Assembly (NCBI GenBank): GCA_030686995.1
Contig: CM060704.1
Coordinates: 116,104,042 to 116,168,041, forward strand
DNA: 64,000 nt
Direction of reading: 5' to 3'
Source of the DNA: Artemisia argyi
Taxonomy: Eukaryota; Streptophyta; Magnoliopsida; Asterales; Asteraceae
Shown: piece by piece, positions 23,189 to 35,476 of the stretch
Numbering within the stretch: the first letter of the stretch is position 1
How the letters are laid out: every line of letters begins with the position of its first letter
Translations under genes and position numbers: made by a program
Notes under the pieces: generated by a model
What the model saw: only the letters and a program-made list of their open reading frames with translations
The model's database searches: none
Told to the model about the DNA's origin: nothing

Positions 23189-24536
23189 CACAATTTGGTT
23201 GTTATTATGTGTCTTTAGATCACAATTTTCTATATTTTTCAATGTAATGTAAACGGTCTAAACTTTGCAAGAGAATGTGCTATGTTTTGTTGCTAGGAGA
23301 TTAGTTGAAATGGGAGTCTTTTTAACATAAACTCTCTTCACCACTCCAAACTCGAGAATTGATTCTAACTTTGGGATTTTGTACACACCATGTTGCCACT
23401 CAATAATTATGGGGTTATGTGATCATTCATATCATGTTTTTGGATTTTTGTGATGATCATAATGGCAAATTGGCGATAGAAACGACTTGGGTGGTCAAAA
23501 TATGATAAAAGATACACGAACGATAAACAAAGCTTTATCTTGCTCAGTTATTATACATATCAAAAGTAAATTCAGTATCAATTTCATAATAGATCGTAAA
23601 AAGGTGACTAGAAAACTACACATGATCCAGATTAGTGTCTTGACGACTTCAAGGTACACAACAAAAAATAAAAATAAAAGACAGTTTAGTCCTTTAAATA
23701 CTTGAACCAACTGCAACTTGCAAAAATAATGCTACGTATAATTTTACAAGTTGTTCTTGTTTAGAATCTTACAACTTTCCAAAAAAATGAAATTGAACTC
23801 TTTTTGCTAGATAGCATACAAAATGGCCCAGCTAGATGAAAGCTTTGACTGATTCATAAGTCATGGGCCGGACCAATTGGGAGGATCTTAAGTGGGCAGG
23901 CCATCAACTTAGAACATGGACCTTCTTGATTGTTGGTTGACCCGGTTTGGTCAGAAACTTTTTCTTCTTTTTCATTTTTCTTTCTTATTGATTGATCTTC
24001 TTGATTACTTCTAAAACATTAGCAAAATGTTTGTAAACGTCGTTATATTTAGTTAGAGGTGTATGCAAGCGTGTTGCTCGTGAGCTATTCAAAATCGGCT
24101 CGGTAAAAGCGCGAAACGAAACAAGCCTTACTGAGCTCAAGCTTGAGATATCGAGCTCGATTAGGCTCGTGAGGATAAACGAGGTTCACATAAATAATGA
24201 AAGATGTGTACTACGAAAAACACAACTATGTAATAAAAGAGAGTATCAACTTAAAAAATAAGCAATTTCTGGTTCGGTAGTCCAAAAACTAGTTATTTTT
24301 TAAGGGTTTATAAATTTAGTCTTGTGTGACCGCTAGACTGTGCGACTTTATCATATTTTTTATACGTGTCCAGTTGACAGATAATTTTTTTTTTTTTTTT
24401 TTTAACTGAATTGACATATGTGTGACCAAAGTATGTTTTGTGCGACCATTTTGTCTTTTTAATAAGATAAATAATTCTCTGTAAAAAAAACCTACTTGGA
24501 CTATTTTTTATTATTTTTCGAGAATTTTTTCTCTTT
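23189..24536. other. Intergenic sequence
   Basis: No supported gene. 23200-23260 resembles 9385-9430, and 24020-24180 is the second copy of the GAGCTCG-rich dispersed repeat. 73-codon ORFs on both strands at 23487-23716 overlap each other and are not called. Confidence 0.55.
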
Positions 24537-24720
24537 TTCAAATAAGTAAAAGATAACACACACAAAAAAGAGTAGTGACATAAATGAAGTAAACATAGCG
24601 CATATAGTTGATCAAATAAGTAAAAGATAACACACACAAAGAGGAGTAGTTACATAGATGAAGTAAATATAGCGCATATATTAAATCAAATAAATAAAAG
24701 ATAAAACACATACAAAAGGA
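24537..24720. repeat. Tandem repeat of about 75 bp, 2-3 units
   Basis: Units of the form ATCAAATAAGTAAAAGATAA, then ACACACAAA, then TAGTGACATAAATGAAGTAA, then CATAGCGCATATA repeat at about 24537, 24612 and 24685. A related single copy lies at about 55285-55410, upstream of the ARD 3' flank. Confidence 0.65.
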
Positions 24721-24802
24721 GTAGTGCCATCATTGACTTTCCTTGTCAATGTTTCCAATGCCAAATCAAACAGACAAGCAACTTGAATTGCTTTGATCCA
24801 AT

Positions 24803-25621
24803 TTTTTATGGGGTTCTCAGGACAATACGGTAAAGCACAAATGGATAGCATGGAAATCTGTCCTCGCTTCTAAACAAAAAGGTGGGATCGGCATTGGTAG
24901 CTTGAAGGCTCTTAATCAATCTCTCCTTCAAAAATGGAGATGGCGTTATGTTCATAATCAAAATGCTTTATGGGTAAAGCTTATTAATGTTATTAATGGT
25001 GCTTACAATGGAGGTTCGGGTTTCTTCTCCCATTTAAAACGTAAAGGCGCCTGGTCTAAGATTGCTTCTTCAATCAATTCGTTACATTCTAATGGAGTCA
25101 TTCCTCACCATACGCTTACAAGGAAAGTCAATAATGGCAAGTCTACTGCTTTTTGGCATGACTTTTGGTTAGGCAATTTTTCGTTAAAAGTCAAATTTCC
25201 TCGTCTTTATCAAGCCGATCCTCACAAAAATTGCCTAGTACGCGATAAATGGAATAATGGTTGGGTTATTCTCGATCAATTCAACGAGCTCTTGCATTTG
25301 TTGGAGAGTGTTCACCTTTCGGACAATCCTGACGCATGGCATTGGGATCTTGCTAACTTGAAAATATTCACAGTTAAAGAGACCAAGTTATACATTGATG
25401 ATGCTTTGCTTCCTGATCATTTACCCGAAACTCGTTGGTGTAGATTCATTCCAAAGATGGTTAACATTCTATCTTGGAGAGCTTTACGTGATCGTCTTCC
25501 AAACCGATGGAATCTCAGTAGGAAAGGAATCGATAATCCCTCTTTGTTATGCCAGGTTGATTGCAATGTAGCCTCGGCTATATGGAAGTTTGTCTTCAAG
25601 TGGGTTTATTCACCCTCCTAA
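24803..25621 (+). pseudogene. LINE reverse transcriptase C-terminus with zf-RVT-like domain
   Basis: The open frame begins FLWGSQDNTVKHKWIAWKSV and includes KQKGGIGIGSLKALNQSLLQ, the conserved post-RT region of plant L1 elements. The C-terminal part (WHWDLANLKIFTVKETKLYI ... ILSWRALRDRLPNRWNLSRKGI) is the zf-RVT (zinc-binding in reverse transcriptase) region. It is interrupted after the second Cys (LLCQVDCN) by loss of the downstream part, and runs out at 25619-25621. The RT catalytic core and endonuclease are absent. Confidence 0.75.
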
Positions 25622-26440
25622 TATTATCCTTTGTTAGATTTTGCTTTGTAACTCTCTTCTTTTGTTATCTTTTTCTAGATCATTGCTAGTTTTAATAAAA
25701 TTTGGATGAAGTAACCAAAGGAATCGATATTCCCTCTTTGCTATGCCAGGTTGATTGCAATGTAGCCTTAGGTTGATTGCAATATAGCCTCGGCTTCTAG
25801 ATCATTGCTAGTTTTAATAAATTTTGGATGAAGTAACCAAAGGAATCGATATTCCCTCTTTGTTATGCTAGGTTGATTGCAATGTAGCCTTAGGTTGATT
25901 GCAATGTAGCCTCGGCTATATGGAAGTTTGTCTTCAAGTGGGTTGATGTTCACCCTCCTAATATTATCCTTTGTTAGATTTTGCTTTGTAGCTCTCTTCA
26001 TTTGTTATCTTTTTCTAGATCATTGCTAGTTTTAATAAAATTTGGATGAAGTAACAAAAGGAATCGATATTCCCTCTTTGTTATGCCAGGTTGATTGAAA
26101 TGTAGCCTCGGCTATATGGAAGTTTGTCTTCAAGTGGGTTGATATTAATATTAACTCTCTTCTTTTGTTATCTTTTTCTAGATCATTGCTTTATATGGAA
26201 GTTTGGTTAGGTTGATTGCAATGTAGGCTATATATATTAACTCTCTTCTTTTGTTATTTTTTTCTAGATCATTATACCGAAGTATATATATTAACTCTCT
26301 TCTTTTGTTATCTTTTTCTAGATCATTATATGGAAGTTTGGTTAGGTTGATTGCAATGTAGCCTCGGCTATATGAAAGTTTGGTTTTTTGTTATCTTTTT
26401 CTAGATCATTGCTTTAATAAAATTTAATTGAAGTAACCAT
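25530..26440 (+). repeat. Tandem, partly deleted copies of the LINE tail
   Basis: Blocks built from GAATCGATATTCCCTCTTTG, CAGGTTGATTGCAATGTAGC, CTCGGCTATATGGAAGTTTG, CTCTCTTCTTTTGTTATC and TTTTCTAGATCATTGC recur at least five times with different internal deletions (about 25530-25715, 25716-25805, 25806-26045, 26046-26200, 26200-26440). Confidence 0.75.
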
Positions 26441-26694
26441 AGCGTATATATTTTTACTTCCTCGTATAACCCAACCCAACAATAGAAATAATTGTCAACT
26501 ATATATACACGTTTCTTTCTTACATTTTTCGTTGTGGGACAAACATGAAACTGATTCTCAATTTATATAAGTTTCTAGTATAGCCAAGTACATGAGGTGA
26601 TTATACTTGAGAACTAAACTAAAACCAGTAGTCGTATGATGAATGCGGCCTTAAACTTGCATTTTGTGTTTTCCAAGATATTAACAGTTACACA

Positions 26695-26840
<146 letters not shown>

Positions 26841-26885
26841 TTATATTTTTTTTTATAATAACATCACTTTATTGAAAAACAAATA

Positions 26886-27529
26886 GGATTTTACAAGAAA
26901 TTAGTGGGGAGCCGAGATACTAGCTGAGCCCCCACACTTCTAGCTATAGCAAAACCAATCCTACTAAAAATATGTGGAGCAGCACGTGCTCCAATGTCTT
27001 GGGTCATCGAGAATAGTCTAATGCGCTTTAATAAGGTCACTGCATCCTTTTCAAGTTATCCAAAAGAAGAGAATGAAAAGGGGAGGAACCCATATCCGAT
27101 ATCAGCGCATTTAGTTGTGTACTTGACACGTTTACGTTGTGCGGCTTCAATAATCGCCCGACCGGGCATAAAATCAATCATACACGAACGCGTCAAAGGT
27201 AACGATCCTGTAAGATCAACACATACATCAAGGCCACCATCCCAAGAGTAAAGTAATATATCAGCTGGACGTAAGGTTTTGTCCCTCTCTCCACGAAGCC
27301 CAATATCCACCTCCTTACGAACTAAAACTCCAGACCGAGAGCATATATAAACAAGAACATCACGCACAACATTATGCCGATGTTTAATACCAACTATGCC
27401 TGCTCACGATACAGCATGATCTCCGAAAATATCTCCAGGAAAAACCTTAGAACAAGCTGAACATGGCATCTGGACAGTAAAAAAAGGAACACCCAACCGA
27501 TAACACAACACACATCTGTAAGTCCTGGC
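26886..27529 (-). pseudogene. C-terminal fragment of a retroelement-associated protein
   Basis: The minus frame runs through a cysteine-rich segment (MPCSACSKVFPGDIFGDHAV), then KEVDIGLRGERDKTLRPADI, SWDGGLDVCVDLTG and EAAQRKRVKY, and ends near 26890. I recognise this as a recurring plant protein fragment usually annotated beside reverse transcriptases. The CxxC...GDH pattern recalls the zinc-binding tail of non-LTR reverse transcriptases. Stops at the HAVS* and SFG* positions break it. Confidence 0.5.
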
Positions 27530-27549
27530 ATTCATAGTTTGTCCCAATC

Positions 27550-27608
<59 letters not shown>

Positions 27609-28105
27609 GAACTGTTACATAAATGTAAACTATATTACCATCTAGCCACAAATTACTAACTAGACATGTCAACTTATAGTGTAAGTTTGGTAGTTTTAAT
27701 AGCTTAAAATTGTAAGAATACAAAATAAAGTTTTAAACCTACATTGACATTTGCAAACAATGCTAATAAGGAACAGCTGATATGAACACTTTATATGTTC
27801 GATATTATGATTACTTTTGCCGATAAAAGAGTTGATAGGATTTTCCTAATGTTATATGGGCTATTAGAAGCACCATAGATATATCTAATTTTGTTACATC
27901 TTAAATGAAGTGTCAAAATAATGATTTAGACATGTGCATTTTATCGTAACATTCACAGTTCAGAGCTCTTAGAACTCCGGTCACAAAGGCAATAGCTGAA
28001 GAACAACTATAGATAAATCAAAAAGAATACATGTTCACAAGGAATAATGATATATTCGTCCCAAATAAGGGTGAACTTGGGGACTTGGAGTATATTAAGC
28101 TATAA

Positions 28106-28588
28106 TGATGACGTATGGTCTATATTCGGGTCACGAACCCGACTAATAAACATTACTAACGCAAAAGCCCATCACGAATGGGCTATTATTATTTGGACTA
28201 CCATGCTAACGGTTTGGGCTCATGATAGCCCAAACTCAAATACATTATTTATGGTCTAGATAAGGATCTCTTATTTATGGGATAAAGATCCATAGACCGG
28301 ATAGGTATCATACGCCGAAGAGTGAGTAACACGAAATCCACAAGGATTTCGTGCCTATATAAAGAATATCATAATTCTCATTAAAGGTACGACTTACAAC
28401 CCTAACTCTTCTATACAACCCTAAAACCGATTACTTACTCTCACGCCTGAGGATAATCGTGGGAGATAATCCCACAATAAGCCTAACGGTGTTTGTTTGC
28501 TTTCTTAGTGCGCATGTCTCAAGCATTAAGATCTGATTGGTACGAGAACAGGAACCCAAATAAGGAACGCCCAACTTTTGTATCAACA
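28106..28588 (+). repeat. 5' LTR of the Tat element
   Basis: TGATGACG ... ATCAACA, 483 bp. It differs from the 3' LTR by about eleven substitutions and a 13-bp length difference near the end, by eye. Confidence 0.9.
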
Positions 28589-28590
28589 AG

Positions 28591-28607
28591 TGGCGCCATC
28601 CGTGGGA
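28591..28607 (+). promoter_or_regulatory. Tat primer binding site
   Basis: TGGCGCCATCCGTGGGA starts 2 bp after the 5' LTR, a gypsy-type TGGCGCC primer site. Confidence 0.75.
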
Positions 28608-28678
28608 CCCTACACTAAGAAGTAGGATGACGAAACACAAAAACTCAAGCCAGCGGACTCCGCAGTTGGAAAAAACAC

Positions 28679-29517
28679 ATGGTGACACCCAGAGGAGGAA
28701 ACACTAAGACTCGACCTCTAGGCAGGCATCTGGAACAACCAATGTGCCTAGTCACCAAGAATCGGGTCCAACCCTAATTCTCCCAACGGTAGAATTGCCC
28801 ACAAGGACTACCCAGGCCACCACGGTGGCCCCAAGCGCTGAAGATCTTCAGCGCACTCTCTTCACTACTCCCCGTCAAACAACACCTACTGTGGACAACA
28901 CTGTGCCGCCATGCGCGCCTAATCGAGATAGGGGACCTAATGTGGAGACAAATATCCTTGCACTAGAGGAGGATGCGCCTGAGTTAACGCTAAGTAATTT
29001 TGTGTCTTAAAATTACGAAACCTTAACTTCCCTCATGCAAGAGGGAGCAAGAAGAAGGTCAAGTCAGAGTCTGCAAGCCCGACTTAACTTTGGCCCAGAA
29101 TACGAAACATCTCCACCGCGCTACAGAAAAGTAGGGAGCGAAAAAGATAACCGTAGACTTCCAGTATTCGCTAAAGTTGGAAAGACAGCTATAGATGGTG
29201 AAGCGTCTGATTCACAGTACTCGGAGGAGTATAAAGACAATGGAAGGCGTACCAATGTCCACGCTAGACTTGGTAATCGCAGGATGCAAGATAGACTTGG
29301 ACGGCAGCGCTCACCGAGTGAGAGCTCTTCAAGGTCTGGAAGTAGAAGAATTCATAATAGACTTGGGAGACGGATGTCCCCAAGTGAAAGCCCCCCAAGC
29401 GACTCCTCGGACTCCGAGGAAAAACGGTGCAAGCGCCACAAATGGGGCAACTCCTCCTCAAGCGACTCCTCGGACAACGAGGACAAAGAAACAGGACACT
29501 GGAAGTCCAGAGGAAGA
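28679..29517 (+). pseudogene. Tat gag, N-terminal part
   Basis: An ATG at 28679 opens a frame that is lost by a frameshift within 70 bp. Open segments 28744-29010 and 29035 on are joined across a TAA (SNFVS*NYETL). The later part is highly basic and Ser-rich, with repeated ARLGNRR, DRLGRQRSPSES and NRLGRRMSPSES motifs and SDSSDSEE clusters, an RS-like disordered region. Gag is cut at 29517 by the solo LTR and resumes at 33021. Confidence 0.65.
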
Positions 29518-30027
29518 TGTCACACCCCCAAAATCGGGTCCAGCGGAAGCATACATGTAGCTAGGGTGTAACTCAATTGGTATCTCAACACAAGTACAAA
29601 AGTAGTTTTCACTTCAATCATTTAGAATAAAATAGTTTAATCAAAAATGTTAAATTTACATTGTTAAAAGTAGTGCGGAAGTAGGCCCTTAAAATAGTTT
29701 AAAACGGTCCCCAAATGAATAATCAGAGTCTTCTATGACCATACCATGCCCTGCCAAAACCTCCTAGAGCGTGCCATTGCTTAATACCTGAAAATACATG
29801 CTAAAGTGTCAACACGAGGTTGGTGAGTTCATAGAGTCTTGTGAAAAAGAATGTAATGCATATGAATGAAGATTTCCCAGCAAAGGCATCGTAAATCCAC
29901 TTAGTTACAAATCCCGCCATAAGAGACTTGTAACATGTGTGTTTACGACCCACTGCCAAATATGATCTAGTTTGTGTAAACAAAAGTAATATGTGGACCA
30001 AGATTTAAAGATAAGTGTAGTTCGACC

Positions 30028-30182
30028 AATACATTCGGTTACGTGACCGTTTCATTCGGTTATGTGACCAATTCATTCGGTTATGTGACCAATTCATTCG
30101 GTCGTATTACCCGTACATTCGGTTACGTGACCCGTTCATTCGGTCATGTATGTACATAGTGGGAAGCCGGTTCATTCGGTTA
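30028..30182. repeat. Minisatellite of about 20 bp in the solo LTR
   Basis: About seven diverged units of TTCATTCGGTTATGTGACCA. Confidence 0.8.
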
Positions 30183-32089
30183 AGTGTGCATAATAGTGGA
30201 AAAGGCTTGGGTCCAAAGGTAAAAAGGATTAAGTGTGATGCAATTGAATATACTATACATTCGAATGAGTAACAAATCCATAAATGGAGCAAATAAATAT
30301 TTGACTAAACATGTAGTATAATCAATTAAAGAAAGTATACATTTAGATGAAAACGAGCATGTATTCTCCCCCAAAACAGTTATAAAACAAGTGAAAATAG
30401 TAGGGGCTATGACTCACCTGGTGCGATAGCTACGATGACAAAAGTGGAAACACGAAATGAGGCACGATCTCTAACCGCAACCTAATATGAATGATATGAT
30501 CTAATGTAAGCAAAGAAATGATGCTACACATGCAAATACGTATGTTATCGATACCACTCGTTAGTTTGAAAATAACGCTTATCGTCGACAAATACGTTTT
30601 TGGCGTCTCGTTAGGTTAATAAATACTTTCCATGTAAATAGGTTGAAACGGTTCTCCACGATCCTCGTTTGGTGTTTTATCGGCAAATATAAGGTTTTCG
30701 ACGTAAAATGACACTTTTCATAACTTGAAAATATGACCAAAATGGTCTCGCAAAACTAGTCGCGAAATAGTGAATATTAAGAGTTAGGAAAGAAGCTCAG
30801 TAGTTTTGAGAAGATTTTCACCATATCTAAAAAGTCACAGCACTGATGTTTGTCCATACGGGTTTCGATCATAAAGGAAAATAGCCGTCAAGTGAGGTGT
30901 TTGGGCTGTTTTGGCAGATTCTGGGCAGTTTTCGGGAAAGTTTGGAAGGCCATAAGTTATTCGTTATAAATCTTTTTGACAAACGGTTGGATGTTTTGAA
31001 AACTAGGCTGGGTGAACTAACTTTTTGTCATTTAGGTAAATTTTCCGGAAATGGGTTTATCAATGAGGAAAATGGCTCTCAACTTGGTCACTTGGCGAAA
31101 TGGTTAATACTTGGAAACTTTTTTATGTGTTTTGCTGAAGCAAAAATATTAAAATCGTCTAACTTCAAACGCTTGTATCTTTTTCGTTATAAGCTCGTTT
31201 TCTACGTTCTTTATATCCCTGGAATCGTATTGACATATACTAATATATTTTTGATAGTTCAGTTCCTCTTGGTTACGTCTAACGCCTCGATCTTACCCAT
31301 AAAAATCGTGTAACAGCTTACTATTTTTAGAAAATAATAGTTTTCGTCGTTAAACTTGCAAAAATCATATCTCCTTCGTTATAAACCCGTTTTAATCCGT
31401 TCTTTCGCCCACGGCTTCGTTTTTGAAAGTATTTTCTAAATCTCTAGCCCAAAGTTACCCGGAAACCCCTGATCTTTCCAGATTTTACAAAAATGGACAG
31501 CAACTTATATATAGTTTGAAAAATCAACTTTTCTAGTTCAAGGCTTGTTCAAAACTTAACCAAACTATCTCAAATCAACTCCACAAATACTCAATCCTAC
31601 CATACACCTTCTTAGGGTGTCATGGGTTCTTAGTCTTCACCAAAAATGGTGGATCTCATGAGATTGCTAATAAAAATTATAGATCTCATAATAATTAAGA
31701 CATACTTGAAAAGTGGTATAAATATCATATGTAACTTACATGTTTTTGTACTAGAACATAAAAATAGATCAAGAAGTAGTATGTAAGATTAAAATAAATA
31801 TTTGGAAAGCTTACTTGATGATGATGATTAAGAAATGGTGATGAAAATCTAAGTAATCTTTGTGGTTTTTATTTCAAAACCTTAACTAGATCATTACTAT
31901 GATTTGATTAACACTTGATTCTTGAAATTTCCATGGTTTCTTCTTGATCTCTTGTTGTTGCCGTGGGTTGTGATGAGAAAAGGAGAGAATATTGCTAGTT
32001 TGTTTTTGTTAAAGAAATATAAATGTATAAAATGAAATGAAGATATTTTGTTTAAGAAGCAAACTTGTACAAGTAACTAGGGGACAAAA

Positions 32090-32108
32090 GGGGGGGGGGG
32101 GGGGGGGG
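32090..32108. repeat. Run of about 19 G
   Basis: An uninterrupted G homopolymer inside the solo LTR, just before the 284-bp duplication. It may be affected by sequencing error. Confidence 0.85.
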
Positions 32109-32111
32109 CAC

Positions 32112-32680
32112 ATGGTGGATAAGGAAGGAGTATGTGTGAAGTTTGCTATTATCTAGTTTACGGAGTCAGTTTTGGTTCCGTTAATTGCTAACCGTAAATG
32201 GTTAAGCCGCGAAACGTAAATTCGGGTATCGTAAAAATATGAAACATGAAAGAATGACTAAACTTGTCAAAATACTCCATAACAAAATAAAAAAGTGAAT
32301 GGTAAGTTCCATCGGGTTGCTTAAACGCTGTGAAAACTGGAAACGCGGGTCTAAAACGCGTAATTCGCGTAAAACGCTGAACTGGAAAACGTAAAATGGT
32401 GGATAAGGAAGGAGTATGTGTGAAGTTTGGTATTATCTAGTTTACGGAGTCAGTTTTGGTTCCGTTAATTGCTAACCGTAAATGGTTAAGCCGCGAAACG
32501 TAAATCCGGGTATCGTAAAAATATAAAACTTGAAAGAATGACTAAACTTGTCAAAATACTCCATAACAAAATAAAAAAGTGAATGGTAAGTTCCATCGGG
32601 TTGCTTAAACGCTGTTAAAACTGGAAACGCGGGTCTAAAACGCGTAATTCGCGTAAAACGCTGAACTGAAAAACGTAAAA
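32112..32680. repeat. 284-bp tandem duplication inside the solo LTR
   Basis: The segments starting at 32113 and 32397 (TGGTGGATAAGGAAGGAGTA) are nearly identical over about 284 bp, with a handful of substitutions. The junction is head to tail. Confidence 0.85.
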
Positions 32681-33020
32681 TTCCAAAACTTTTAGAATTG
32701 TCGTAAAATGAGAGAAAATCATATTTCTATCGTTTATAGTGTTTTATGGACATATCGGGATGCTGGAACGAGGTTTAAACCCAAAAGTAAATCTCAGACA
32801 CGGCTTCGTGATTTTTGCAGAAATGATCCGACGAGTGCCAAACTCTCGGATTATCATTAAAATAGTTTAACTTACGAGAATATGAAATAAAAATTTCGGA
32901 GATGAATAGTGAAAATAAATAGTAATAGTGAACAGTAGAAATGCATAGTAACTTTCCGAGATGAAAAATGAAATTTCGACATTTGAAAAAGGACATGAAA
33001 TTACGAGTTGTGACAGAAGA

Positions 33021-33751
33021 CATCGCGAGGAAGACGAAGATATATCTCTTCCTTGGCGCCGCCAAAAGGTTGACACATTCGCACGGCGCATCAGCGATTA
33101 TTTGGATGACAAGAAAAGGCACATGCCCGCCAATGTTAAAACATATGATGGAACGGGTGCTCCTGATGACCACCTAAAAATTTTCGAATCAGATGCTACT
33201 ATCGAAAATTGGCCACAACCTGTGTGGTGCCATATGTTTAACTCCACGTTAGTAGGGAATGCGTGAACCTGGTTTAGCAAGCTTCCACGAAGAAGCATAA
33301 ACGGGTTTGAAGAGTTGCGAAAAGCATTCCGGTTGAACTTCACTCAAAGAAAGAAGTGTGCCAAGAACCCTGTTAAACTAGCCATAGTAAAACAGCGCCA
33401 AGGGGAATCCAAAAGCGCTTATGTAGAGCGCTATAAGGATGAATTGGATCAGTAACCCAGAGCTGATAAGGAGACTGAATGATAAGGTCCCCCAAACCTT
33501 TGATGAATTAATGAAGCGCACCAAATCCTTTATCCAAGGGGAAGCAGCTGCTGCGGATAGCAAAAAAAGGTTACTCAACCTATAGGCAACAGGAGCAGCC
33601 TAGGAGACAATCCAATGACCAGAGTAGCAGCCGCAGCAGGAACTACCGCAATCATGGAAGTGGACAAGATAATGACAAATACATTCCACTCACAAAGACC
33701 CCAAGGGAGATATTTGCGACAGAAGGAGCAAACTTCCCAAAACCTCCCCCA
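33021..33751 (+). pseudogene. Tat gag, C-terminal capsid part
   Basis: This continues the gag frame after the solo LTR. It contains the retrotransposon capsid region (KTYDGTGAPDDHLKIF, then WFSKLPRRSINGFEELRKAF and ESKSAYVERYKDELDQ). A TGA near 33264, a stop near 33453 and frame changes near 33460 and 33585 break it. It is followed by the zinc-knuckle/protease segment. Confidence 0.75.
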
Positions 33752-34528
33752 ATGCGTACTCCAGAAGATAGGCGCGTAGGAAACGGATACTGCGAATACC
33801 ATGGACAAAAGGGTCACACTACCAATGAATGTGTCCAGTTGCGCCAACTAATTGACAAATTAGTGAAAGAAGGTAAAATGGATCACCTTGTTAAAAACAT
33901 CAAAGAGGGGAAGGACAAACAGAAGAATGGGGGCAAAAAAGAGACACCCAAAGACAAGGCGGACACAATCTACATGATACAATCATGGCAGCGAAAAACT
34001 AGACAAAAAGTCAGCCAAAGGTTTTGCTATGGGAATGAAATCTCTTTCCACACTCTGACTGCGGACAACGCAGTAGTGGAACCGCTCACTATTGAAATAC
34101 GTGCAGGGGGCCACGATATCCACCGGATGTATATTGATGGAGGAGCATCTGCAGATATTACGTACAAACATTGTTTCAAGAGGCTGCGACCTGAGATACG
34201 AAGTCAGCTAATTCCGGCCACGACGTCGCTGACTGGCTTCACAGGGGAAAAGATATGGCCCATGGGGCAATTACGCCTACTTGTGGTCATTGGTAATGAG
34301 CAACATTCTACAGCAGCCTGGATGAACTTTATGGTAATCAAATCTCCCTCGCTGTACAACGGCATTATTGGAAGACCTGGAATATCATCCATGCGCGTTG
34401 TACCATCCACAGCGCATGGGATGCTCAAATTCCCAGTAGAAGGAGGCATTCTCACCCTCTACAATACCACTGTGTCACCTAAAGAATGCAACACAGTAAC
34501 CAATGAAGTGGAGGATATTCCAGAATAG
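33752..34528 (+). pseudogene. Tat nucleocapsid zinc knuckle and aspartic protease
   Basis: This open segment has a CEYHGQKGHTTNEC knuckle of the C-X2-H-X4-H-X4-C type typical of Tat/Athila elements, followed by a protease domain with MYIDGGASADI in place of the usual D-S/T-G-A-S loop and IIGRPGISSM as the flap/second-loop region. It stops at 34526-34528 and the RT frame overlaps it by 26 bp in another phase, so a frameshift separates them. Confidence 0.75.
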
Positions 34529-35475
34529 CGCAGCAAAAGTGTCAAATCTAAAGGTCGCAATTCACCCTGATTACCCAGATCAACAAGTGGCAATTGGAGG
34601 GCCGCTGTCTGACAAAGGCAAAGCAGCTGTGTGCGCACTCCTACAAAAGAACCTAGATGTCTTTGCATGGGAACCAAAGCACATGACGGGAGTACCACGA
34701 TCCATCACGGAGGACAAGCTACAAATCCGACAAGGATATCCTCCAATACGCCAAAAAAAGCGCGGCCAGGCTCCAGATCGCGCAAAAGCAATTCTGGAGG
34801 AAGTACACAAACTTGTGGACGCAAGCATCATACGGGAGGTCTACTACCATTACTGGCTTTCTAATCCAGTAATGGTAAAAAAGAGCGATGGCAGTTGGAG
34901 AATGTGCGTAGACTTCACTAACCTTAACAAGGCATGTCCACAGGACTGTTACCCACTACCAGAGATAGACTGGAAGGTAGAATCTTTGTGTGGATACCCT
35001 TTTAAATGTTTCCTAGATGCATACAAAGGGTACCATCAAATTCAGATGGTTGTGGAAGAAGAAGAGAAAACAGCCTTCCACATAAGTCAGGGGGTCTATT
35101 GCTATATAAAAATGCCTTTTGGCCTAAAGAATGCGGGAGCAACATATCAGCGGTTGGTGGACAGTGCATTTGAAAAGCAAGTGGGTCGCAACCTGGAAGT
35201 TTATGTCGATGACCTTGTCATAAAGAGTCATACCGAGGATGAATTGGTGCGCGACATTGAGGAAACATTCAAAACACTGGGAAGGATCAACATGAAGTTA
35301 AATCTCAAGAAGTGTACCTTTGGCGCTACAGAGGGTATGTTCCTTGGGTATTTGATAGAACCTGATGGCATTAAGCCCTGCCCAGAAAAGACAAAAGCTG
35401 TCATCGCACTCCCTTCACCACGCACGCTGAAAGAAGTCCAGTCATTAAACGGCAAATTAGCTGGACTAATCGACT
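34503..35475 (+). pseudogene. Tat reverse transcriptase
   Basis: The open frame covers the whole RT core: an N-terminal region with WLSNPVMVKKSDGSWRMCVD, FLDAYKGYHQI (first catalytic Asp), PFGLKNAGATYQRLVD and the YVDDLVIKS box carrying the catalytic Asp pair, then the thumb (TFGATEGMFLGYLIEPDG). The catalytic residues are intact. A single missing base near 35468 moves the following connection/RNase H region out of frame. Confidence 0.85.
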
Positions 35476-35476
35476 C

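Larger units (their letters stand above)
24790..26445 (+). mobile_element. 5'-truncated L1-type LINE with rearranged tail
   Basis: It holds only the C-terminal end of a non-LTR reverse transcriptase polyprotein, followed by a scrambled tail. It is inserted in sequence that otherwise resembles 55285-55450 (the GAAGTAA/CATAGCG(C/T)ATATA block resumes at about 26428). Five-prime truncation is usual for LINEs. Confidence 0.7.
29518..33015. mobile_element. Solo LTR of a second gypsy element, inserted in Tat gag
   Basis: 3498 bp starting TGTCACACCCCC and ending GTTGTGACA, flanked by perfect 5-bp duplications GAAGA (29513-29517 and 33016-33020). There is no interior, primer site or ORF of any retroelement protein and no second copy of the ends, so it is a solo LTR from recombination of a lost element. 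The TGTCACACCCCC start and multi-kb length suggest a Tekay/Del chromovirus LTR (family assignment from memory). Confidence 0.8.

Noticed and set aside
29195..29560. 121-codon ORF overlapping Tat gag in another frame
   Set aside because: Shadow of the Ser/Arg-rich gag frame, and it runs into the solo LTR.
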